The notes under the pieces: model-generated
Databases searched by the model: none
Seen by the model: only the letters and a program-made list of their open reading frames with translations
What the model was told of the DNA's origin: nothing
Shown here: piece by piece, positions 56,002-64,000 of the stretch
How positions within the stretch are numbered: the stretch's first letter is position 1
Layout: each line of letters opens with the position of its first letter
Assembly (NCBI GenBank): GCA_963783045.1
Contig: CAWAMD010000001.1
Coordinates: 372,001-436,000 of the forward strand
DNA from: CAWAMD01 sp963783045
GTDB taxonomy: Bacteria > Actinomycetota > Nitriliruptoria > Nitriliruptorales > Nitriliruptoraceae
Direction: 5' to 3'
DNA: 64,000 nt
Position numbers and translations under genes: made by a program

Positions 56002-57532
56002 CCCGGCACGCGAGAGGAGTCGAGCCACCGGCGGGAAGTTCCCGGCCAGCGTCTGGGCGGGTCGGGTCCGGCCGGGGTGAGCCGGTAGGGGGCGCGGTCC
56101 TCGGAGGAGAACGGGTCGGTGGGCGGTTGTGGTTGTCCCGGACGGACGGACCGCCCGTCGCGCCGGGCCGCCGTCGTCGGCGCCGTCGTCGCGGTCAGGG
56201 CGGGCACGACCGGGTAGTGGCGGTCGCGCCGGTGGTCGTGGTCGGGCTGGAGGTCGCGGCCGACGGTCGTGTCGAGGGTGTCGGGCAGCACGACGGTCGG
56301 GTCGAGGGGGGTGCCGTCGGCACGCACGATCACCGGCTGGTTGTCGACGATGACGGCGTGGTAGGGGCCGTGGTCGAAGCGGCGGTGGTGGGTGCGGCAC
56401 AGCAGCCCGGCGGCAGCGAGGGTGAGCTGCCCGCGGTGGTGGTATTCGCGGAAGAGGTGGGCAACGTCGCACCATTCGGGTCGGGCGTCGCAGCCCGGCC
56501 AGATGCAGCCGCCGTCTCGGTCGGTCACGGCCGTGGCCAGGCCGGTCGGGAGATAGCGGGTCTGTCGGGTGACCTCAGCGGCAGCCATCGGCTGTCGCAG
56601 AGCACGCCGGCGAGCTGCGCGTCGCCGAGCACCCGGACCAGCTCGCCGTAGGGGAGCGGGCCGGTGTGGCCGGCGGTGCCGACCCCGACCTGCTCGCGCA
56701 GGGTCTGATCGTTGAGCCGGATCAGCACGTGGGGGCGTGCCCCGCGCACGGTGGGGGCGGTGCCGGCGTCCAGGGCGGCCTGGGCCATGGCGATCAGCGC
56801 GTCCCAGGTGCGCTGCTCGGGGTTGCGACGTTCGTCGCGGGCGTCGGGACGGCGAAACGCCCCGACGGCGGTGTGCAGGATCTCGGCGTCCAGCCCGGGC
56901 CCCTCGCCGGACACGACCGTGGTGCCGGCCGGGGTCTGGGTCAGCGACGCCCGGCGGCGGGCGTAGGCCCGGTCGAGGTCGGCCATCGCGGCGGCGTGGT
57001 CGAGCTCGGCGAGCCGGGTGCGGCAGAGTCTGCCGAACGCGACCGCGTCCAGGCCGGGTGCGGCGGCCAGCAGCTCGGCCTGCAGGGCGCGGCGGGGCGC
57101 GCCGGTGAAGTGCGCCAGGGTCCGGTGGAGCTCGCGCACGTGCCGGTCGCCGATCTTGCCCTGCGCGTACAGGGCGGCGGCACCGGAAAGCTGCTTGAGG
57201 CGGCGGCCGGTGGCCAGCTCCCGCTTGGCCTCGCCCGGGGTGATGGTGAGGTCCTCGGCCAGCTGCCGCTGCGACTCGCGCCGCGCCCGCGATCCCGCCC
57301 GCCGGTCGTCGGGCCGCTCCGCCCGGGCTCGGGCGGCCTGCCGGTCCGCCACCTCGGTCGCCAGCCGGGTCCGCAGGGCCGCGAGCTGCCGCTGACTGTC
57401 GTGCACCGTCCCCAGCAGCCGGCGCAGCTGCGTCTCGTCCAGCGGCCCCGTATCCAGGCTGGCCGCAGCCGCGACACCGGCAGCGAGGGCAGCGAGCGCA
57501 TCGTCGAGCTCGCCGGCCGCAGCGATGGTCAT
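55836..57532 (-). CDS. DUF222 and HNH-endonuclease domain protein, one frameshift
   Basis: An actinobacterial family of mobile-looking genes. The N-terminal DUF222 domain reads 'AALRTRLATEVADRQAAR', 'LKQLSGAAALYAQGKIGDRH' and 'HVLIRLNDQTLREQVGVG'. The frame breaks near 56590, and the HNH domain follows: 'GGCIWPGCDARPEWCDVAHL' and 'CRTHHRRFDHG', with paired Cys and His for zinc and nicking. I start it at ATG 57532 (gagg 8 bases upstream); GTG 57541 is possible. The only stop in frame is at 55836, so the C-terminus overlaps the giant gene on the other strand by 165 bp; the real end may be nearer 56050. Confidence 0.82.
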
Positions 57533-57765
57533 CTCGCGCACCTCCCTCCGGCTCCCCGTCAGCCAACCGAGTCAGCCAACCGATCGAACATGTGTTCGAG
57601 TCTACGGCGACCTGTGACACGCTGGTTCGCGGCAGCCCGCGAGGCGGTGGACAACCTCGCTGCGGACCGTCTCCAACCTGGCGAGGTCTGCCCGGTCGAC
57701 TTCAGCCCGGGGTCGCAGTCAACCTCGTGACTAGGCACCAGGGACGACGGAATCTGGCTCCGCGT
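57533..57765. other. Intergenic region before the second giant gene
   Basis: About 230 bp upstream of the repeat array. It holds the DUF222 promoter (minus strand; ggagggagg before the start). Apart from that I see no gene or clear hairpin. Confidence 0.3.
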
Positions 57766-57811
57766 GGTACGGCGATGGGACGGCGGTGGTACGGCCGCTC
57801 CGTAGGGTCGG
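57766..57811 (+). promoter_or_regulatory. Second copy of the three 11-bp tandem repeats
   Basis: GGTACGGCGAT, GGGACGGCGGT and GGTACGGCCGC (57766-57798) followed by TCCGTAGGGTCGG. The match to 47174-47219 is about 80% over 46 bp, while the sequences on both sides are unrelated, so the element is kept by selection or arose by promoter duplication. The distance to the start codon is 53 bp here and 47 bp there. Confidence 0.6.
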
Positions 57812-60800
57812 CCGACCGCCACGAGTGCTCGGGCGGTCCCGCATCAGGACTGGGGAGTGCCACCATGGGTTCGTTCATCGTGCGCGGCCACACGGGGCGC
57901 TGGAGCGCGATCGCTCTCGCCGCGCTGCTCGGCAACCTGCTGGTGGCCTGGCCGGCGTCGTCGGTCACCCCTCGCCGACGGCCTCCGTCGGGTGCCATCT
58001 GGGGCTTCGCGACCGACCTGGCCGCCCCGCCACGATGGCGAACCCGGCCCCTGACGGCTACGGCAACGGCAGGTGTGGAGCTACCTGCGGTCAGCCACGA
58101 GGACCCACGACGCCACCACCGACGAGCCGCATCCCGGACGCGAAGACCGCGGGCTGCGGCACCAGGGGTTCCGGATGTGGACTCGCGGCCGGGAGCGGGC
58201 CGGTGCTCGGCGTCAACACCACGGCGGGCACCCTGTGCGGGACGCCGTCGGGCCGTGGGTACGCGCACCCGGCCAGCGGCCGTCGGGCGGTCATCGCCTG
58301 GCGCAGTCCCTACACCGGCACGGTCCGGGTCGTGGGCGGGCTGAAGGATGCCAACGCCGGCGGTGGCGACGGGGTCGACTGGACCATCGAGAAGGGACGA
58401 GTCGACGCCAGCGGTGCCCGCCAGCCGCCACGGTGCTGGCCTCGGGCAGCTTCGCGAACGGCGGCGAGCAGGACTTCACGGCCGGCACCGGCTCGGACGC
58501 GCTGGATGCGGTCGCCGTCGTCCCGGGCGACGAGCTCTACCTCACGATCGGCCCGCGCGGCGGCTGGGGGTACGACGGGACGGTCGTCGACTTCGCCGTC
58601 ATCGAGCCGTCCGCCGCCGACCTCGACGTGAACAGCACCGACGACCGGGTGGACGTGCGTCCCGGCGACTGGATCTGCTCCACCGGCGAGGTGGTCAGCG
58701 GCGCGGCGGGCGACGAGCCCGAGTGCACCTTGCGTGCCGCGATCAGGAGGCCAACGCCCGCGGCGGGGCCGACGAGATCACCGTCCCCGCGGGCACCTAC
58801 ACCCTGACGATCGCCGGTGCCGACGGCTGGAACGCCCCAACGCCGCACAGGGCGACCTCGACATCACCGACGACCTGACGATCCATGGTGCCGGCGCCGG
58901 CACCACCGCGGTCCAGGCGGGTACGGCCGCGTTCGAGCGGAATCGACCGCGTCTTCGAGAACTGGAACGACGGCACGCACCACCGTCATCGAGGACATCA
59001 CCGTCGCGAATGGCGACCCGGGCAGCGGCGGCTACATCGACCTCGGCGGCGGCGTGCGCAACAACGGCCCTGCCGCCCTGGAGCTGCGGCGGGTCACGGT
59101 GACCGGCAACCAGGCGTAGTGCAACGGCGGCGGCGTGTTCAACTGGGGCAACGGCGGCAACAACTCGCTGGGCGGCACGCTGACCGTCGTCGACTCGACG
59201 ATCACCGGAAACCGCGGCACGCCGCGTGCAGCTGCGGCAGCGGCGCAGGCGTCTCCTGCGACGCCGGCACCTGACGATCTCCGGCTCGACGATCACGGAC
59301 AACACGGCCGGCAACTTCGGCGGCGGCGTCCGCAGCGACACGACCACGTGACCATCACCGACACGGTCATCACCGGCAACAGCGCGGCCAGGGTGGTGGC
59401 ATGCGCAACGGGACCGGCACCCTGTCGTCACGGCGTCACCCTCGACGGCAACACCGCCACCACAGAGGGTGGTGGCCTCTACAACCAGAGCGGCACGGTC
59501 ACGGTCGCCAACACCACGTTAACAGGAACACCGCCGTCGACGGCGGGGGCGCCTTGCGCAACGGGGGGAGCGTCACGCTCGACGACACACGGTCGACGGC
59601 AACACCGCCACGCTGCCACGGGGGCGGCATCAACACCACGCCGGCAGCCTCACCGCTCGACGGTCGACCGGGCGAACAACGTCACGGAGGGCGCGAACGC
59701 CCAGGGCGGCGTATTCCGCCAACGGAGGCCGGTGACCATCGCGACAGCACCGTCGACGGCAACACGGCCGAAGGCACGACCACCGGCCGCGGCGGCGGGG
59801 TGCGGTCACGGCCGGTGACCTCACCGTGACCGCGGCACGATCATCGCCAACAACACCGCGACGGCAACCGGAGCGCCGAGCGGTGGCGGGCTGTGGCTGG
59901 GCGCCGCCGCGAACCCCGCTGACCGTTCACGAACACGACGTTCTCCGGCAACGCCGCCGCGACCGGCGCGGCGATCCAGAGCGCGCACCGCGGTCGCCGC
60001 TTTCACAACGTGACGGTCACCGACAACACCGGTACGACGACCGGCGCGGGTGCCGGCCTCCACTCGCCAACGACAAGCGGCCGCTGTTCGCGGACTCGAT
60101 CGGCCGACAACAGCGGCGCGGACTGCAACAAGGTCCCGCTGAGCCGCGGCCACCAGCCTCGACACCGACGGGACGTGCTTCCTGGCCGCCAGGGGCGTAC
60201 CGTGGCCGGGCTGCTGCTCGGACCGCTCGCCGACAATGGCGGCGCCACCGCCACCCACCTGCCGCAGGCGAAAGTCCAGCGATCGACGCCGGCTCCAGCG
60301 ACGCACCCGGGTATGTCGGTGCCTGCGCCCCCGCGGACCAGCGCGGGGCCGCGCGCCCCGTCGACGGCGACGGGGATGGCATCGCGACCTGCGACCTCGG
60401 GGCCGTGGAGGTCGCGGCCGCGACCCCTGGGGACGCCGACGGCGACAGGATGCCACGACGGCGCCGACAACTGCCCGCTGATCGCCAACCCCGACCAGGC
60501 CGACCGCAACAGCGACGGCCAGGGCGACACTGCGACGATGAGGACGGCGACGGGATCACCGACGCCGACGAGCTCGCCGCGGGCACGAACCCTGACGCCG
60601 CGGACACGGACGGCGACGGCGATCGCCGACGGCGATCTCGACCCGGACGGGACCGGATCGCTCGCGTGGCCGGGCCCGACAACTGCCCGCTGATCGCCAA
60701 CCCCGGCCAGGCCGACTAGCGACGGTGACGGGCTCGGCGACGCCTGCGACACGCTGGGGGCGGACGACGTCCGATCTCGTTCGCCAGGACGCGACCGGTC

Positions 60801-61854
60801 CGTCCAGGATCTCGACGTGTGGATCGTCGACCCGGCGCCGGTGGGCGGCGGCACCGAGCTCACGTCGGGCCGGAGCGGGACCTGTCGCCGGCGCTGTCGC
60901 CCGACGGGCGGGCGGATCGCATTTGTCCGGGTACAGACCGCCGTGGGCGAGCGGCGAGCCTGACCTCTCGATGGTCGATACCGACGGCACGGGCTGGCCA
61001 CCCCGTGGTCGCCACCGGCCGCTCCGCGCGCCGAGCTGGTCGCCCGACGGCACCCGGCTGGTCGTTCAGCCTCGCCGACGGCGTCGGGCGCGCACCTCGC
61101 CGTCGTGACGGTGGCCACCGGCACCGCGACCGCGGTGACGCCCGCCGACCGCGGGCCGCCAGGACACCGCCCGGCGTGGTCCCCGGTGGACGACCGGTCG
61201 CGTTCACCCGCGACCACGTCGGGCAGCGCGACCTGTACGCCGTCGACCTCGCCGCCCTGGACCCGGCACCCGACGGCGGCCTGACCCGGCTGACCGACCG
61301 GGCGGCGCTCGGACCGACACCCCCGCCTGGTCGCCCGACGGTTCGACGCTGGCCTTCGCCAGCCGCAGCGACACGGCCGCCGCTACGACTGCGACATCCA
61401 CACCATCCGCGCGGACGGCACCGACGAGCAGACGTCGTCGTCGACGGCCGCCCGCGACTGGTTCCCGACCTACAGCCCGGACGGCACCGCATGGTGTTCG
61501 CTCGGACAGGGACGGACGAGAGCCTGTTCGCGTACTCGCGACCGGTGCGCGTCGTCGCCCTGACCACCGACACGTTCGGCGGTCGAGTCCATGCCGGACT
61601 GGGGTCTCGACGTGCCGGCGGCCCGCGCCGCCGACGGTGCCCGGCCGGCGTGGTCACCTGGGACGGCGGAGCCGGGACACGCCAGTGGCGTGACGCCGCG
61701 AACTGGAGCAACGACACGGTCCCGACCTCGACCACCGACGTATGCCTCGAAGGGGCCGATCACGGTCGAGGTCGCCAACGGCGCCAACGCCGTGGGCACG
61801 CTCACGATCGCCGGGGACGGCACCGGAACCGGCGTCGGCGCCGACCCTGTACGT

Positions 61855-63308
61855 CGCCGGCGAACTCCGGCTGGTACCTGACCGCCGCCGAGATCGTCAA
61901 CGGCGGCACCATCGCTCTGGGAGGCAGCAACGGCTACGACTCCAGCCTGCGGGTGGGATCGAGCTTCATCAACCGGGGCGTCCTCGAAGCTCGCAACGAG
62001 ACCTCTCCACCGAACGTCCGCAGCGACAGCGGCGGCGTCCTGCTCAACGAAGGCCTGATCCGTATCAGCAAGACGTTGCGGCTGTACGGCACCCTGCGCT
62101 TCGTGAACTCCGGCACGGTCGAGATCGCCGAGGGCGTCCTGATCGACGCCTACGACCCGGGAGTCACCGTCGTGCAGGCCGCCGGCTCCCTCGACCCGCG
62201 CGTGCGGGTCTACCGCGGCCGGTTCGTCCACGACGGCGGCACGATTACCGACGGTCGGATCCACATCGAGTCGGGGACGCTCGAGTTCGACGCGGGCTCC
62301 ACCGTGTCGGCCGGCACCGTCGCCGGGTTCCGGACCAGCGGTTCGAGCGTGCTGATCGGCGATGTTCCCGCGCGTGCGGACGTCCACGTCGAGGGCAACT
62401 CCGGCTGGCGGCTGTACAGCGACACCGGGTTCACGAACCGCGGGGTGCTTTCCCTCGGCGGGACCACGGGGTACGCGACCGTGCTCAAGTCCGTCGGACC
62501 GGTCGTGAACTACGGCACCATCCGTTCGCTGACCGGGAGCGCTCCCCGCTACCTGGTGGGGCCCGCGTTCGAGAACCGCGGCGTGCTGCAGCTCGACCGT
62601 GACCTGGAGCTGAGCGGGACCGGCGCCAGGTTGGTCAACCACGGGACGGTGGTCGCCGCCGACGCCGTCCACAACGACGAGGGTGCGCTCGTGACCCCGG
62701 CCGCACACCTCATCGCCACGGGCACGCAGAGCGTGGAGCAGTTCGCCGGCGTCCTCGACCCCAAGGTGCGGGTCAGCAGCGGCCGGTTCCGCTACGCGGG
62801 CGGCACCATCGGCGAAAGCAGCCGGGTGGATCTGCGATCGGCGACGCTCGAGTTCGCTCCGGGCGCCAGCGTGCCGGCGGCGACGACCGTCGGGTTCCAG
62901 ACCTCCGGCAGCGTCGTGCTCGAGGGCGAGATCCCGGCGGGGGCGGTCGTCAAGCAGCTCGGCGGGTCCGGCGAGAAGCTGCTTTGGACGACGGGTCTCG
63001 TCAACCGGGGGACGATCGAGCTCGGTGGCAGCAACGGCGGCTACCCGGCGACGCTGCAGTCGAACGGGACGGTCGTCAACCACGGCACGATCCATGCGCT
63101 GGCCGAGGCCTCGCCGATCAGCATGCAGGTCGCGCGTCTCGAGAACGAGGGCTCGGGGACGTTGCAGGCCGACAAGCGCATTTCCTTCGACCTGACCGAC
63201 GCCGTACTCGTCAACCGTGGCGACATCGTCGTCACCGCGGACGTCCTGTACGCGAACGCGCCGGGGCAGACGTTCCGGCAGGAGTCGGGCAGCCTCGACC
63301 CCGGCGGT
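61855..63308 (+). other. Intact repeat segment of the second giant protein
   Basis: About 480 residues without a break. Beta-strand-rich repeats of about 150-180 residues alternate 'NRGVL/NRGTIELGGSNG', 'LENEGTLQADR' and 'GSLDPRVRVYRGRFVHDGG', resembling the solenoid stalks of autotransporter or hemagglutinin-type adhesins. One inserted base near 63308 (ggcggtCgaac compared with ggcggtgaac in the next unit) moves the frame; it then stays open to the edge as 'NWRSGTFGYVGGTMTGT'. Confidence 0.65.
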
Positions 63309-64000
63309 CGAACTGGCGCTCCGGCACGTTCGGGTACGTGGGCGGGACGATGACGGGAACGGTGCCGGTGAAGCTGTACAACACGGCGCTGGTGTTCGAG
63401 CCGGCAGCGGTGGTGCCGGAGGGGACCACGGCACGGTTCGAGACGTCCGGGAGCTCGACGCTGGCGGGTGACGTGCCGGCGGGTGCGGTGATCAAGCAGC
63501 TGGGCGGCTCGGGTGACGAGCTGTACGCCGCCGCGGACTTCGTCAACCGCGGCACGATCCAGCTCGGGGGGACCAGCGGCTTCAATGCGACGCTGCAGGT
63601 CGAGGGCACCCTGCTGAACCGGGGCCTCATCCACGGTCTTGCCGAGACCTCGCCGCTCTCGATGTACGTGCTGCGGCTCGAGAACGAGGGCACGTTGCAG
63701 GCCGACCGGCAGATGCGGTTCGACCGTTCCGGGGCGAGCCTGGTGAACCGGGGCACGATCACGACGACCGGCACGGCCGACCTGTACACCATGGTGTCGG
63801 GGCAGACGTTCCGGCAGGAGTCGGGCAGCCTGTCGCCGGCGGTGAACTGGCGCTCCGGCACGTTCGGGTACGTGGGCGGGACGATGACGGGAACGGCGCC
63901 GGTGCAGCTGTACCAGACGGCGCTGGTGTTCGAGCCGGAGTCGGTGGTGCCGGAGGGGACCACGGCACGGTTCGAGACGTCCGGGAGCTCGACGCTGGCG
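63262..64000 (+). repeat. Near-identical tandem repeat, period about 535 bp
   Basis: 63262-63466 or so and 63797-64000 are almost the same base for base (ggggcagacgttccggcagg, then ggcgctccggcacgttcggg, then ggaccacggcacggttcgag). The period is 178 codons plus the one inserted base. The middle part of each unit is more diverged. The second unit runs off the window. Confidence 0.8.

Larger units (their letters stand above)
57865..64000 (+). pseudogene. Second giant secreted protein (CSLREA, beta-helix, TSP3, TolB-like, long repeats), heavily frameshifted and cut by the window edge
   Basis: ATG 57865 and a signal peptide (WSAIALAALLGNLLVAWPAS) open a gene paralogous to the 47.3-kb giant. In shifting frames one can read: 'AIWGFATDLAAPP'; 'AVIAWRSPYTGTVRVVGG'; CSLREA ('DEPECTLRAAI', 'GADEITVPAGTYTLTIAG'); beta-helix ('DLGGGVRNNGPAALELRRV'); thrombospondin type 3-like calcium repeats ('DNCPLIANPDQAD'); PD40/TolB propeller blades ('PDGTRLV', 'AWSPDGSTLAFASRS', 'TYSPDGTAMVFARTGTDE'); then 'TWDGGAGTRQWRDAANWSND'. 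A TAG at 59117-59119 replaces Leu of the paralogue. From 57.9 to 61.8 kb there are very many indels; from about 61855 the frame is clean. It is open at the right edge. Confidence 0.7.

Noticed and set aside
1..64000. CRISPR arrays, tRNA or rRNA genes, full insertion sequences
   Set aside because: No evenly spaced identical repeats with unique spacers, no cloverleaf or rRNA segments, and no transposase motif were found on reading both strands.

Overview
The window is about 64 kb of very GC-rich DNA (by eye roughly 70% or more) with short spacers, frequent GTG starts and ATGA/GTGA stop-start overlaps. A DUF222-HNH protein, a SNF2/SWIM gene pair, VapBC modules and large secreted proteins with CARDB, CSLREA and RCC1-type repeats point to an actinobacterium (Actinomycetota). 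I cannot name a genus; a deep lineage such as Acidimicrobiia or Nitriliruptoria is only a guess.

Region 1 (0-17 kb) is a catabolic cluster. A branched-chain-amino-acid-type ABC transporter (livH-M-G-F) leads into an epimerase, a protein with three RidA domains, an SDR, a VOC protein, two MmgE/PrpD proteins, an isochorismatase-like hydrolase, a second SDR, an acyl-CoA dehydrogenase, a family III CoA-transferase and a polysaccharide-deacetylase/allantoinase-like protein. A third MmgE/PrpD gene and a second CoA-transferase follow, transcribed divergently. Two promoter regions in this cluster share a palindrome with core TGATATCA. The gene set suggests uptake and CoA-dependent breakdown of an unidentified, possibly nitrogen-containing, organic acid.

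Region 2 (17-23.5 kb) holds a large secreted subtilase-like protein with FG-GAP repeats (minus strand), a VanZ-like membrane protein and a lipoprotein. Region 3 (23.5-29.5 kb) is a compact operon: a B12-dependent acyl-CoA mutase catalytic subunit, its cobalamin-binding subunit, an acyl-CoA ligase and a TetR regulator, followed by a nitroreductase. Near-identical operators sit 3 bp after the -10 box both before the mutase and before the nitroreductase, so the TetR protein probably controls both.

Region 4 (29.8-37 kb) is a toxin-antitoxin island: a VapBC pair, a SNF2 helicase with a SWIM-zinc-finger partner, a second VapBC-type pair with a very strong palindromic operator, and an MNT/HEPN pair. 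Region 5 (36.9-39.6 kb, minus strand) has a beta-propeller-like protein and a Wzz/BY-kinase for polysaccharide export.

Region 6 (39.8-64 kb) encodes giant secreted proteins: an RCC1/ASH-repeat protein, an M4 metalloprotease, a roughly 2,900-residue HExxH protease fused to CARDB, CSLREA and beta-helix modules, and a related giant gene that runs off the right edge. Between the first two lies a small HipB-like regulator with three evenly spaced operators, flanked by 78-bp direct repeats. A DUF222-HNH gene lies between the two giants.

Many reading frames (livM, livF, epimerase, RidA, one MmgE, isochorismatase, SDR, acyl-CoA dehydrogenase, S8 protein, lipoprotein, RCC1 protein, DUF222, both giants) are interrupted by single-base indels although the protein signature continues in another frame. 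The damage is clustered (1-11 kb and especially 57.9-61.7 kb), while 23.6-42.9 kb and 44.3-52.8 kb are clean. Uncorrected assembly errors are the simplest explanation, but real decay cannot be excluded from one sequence.
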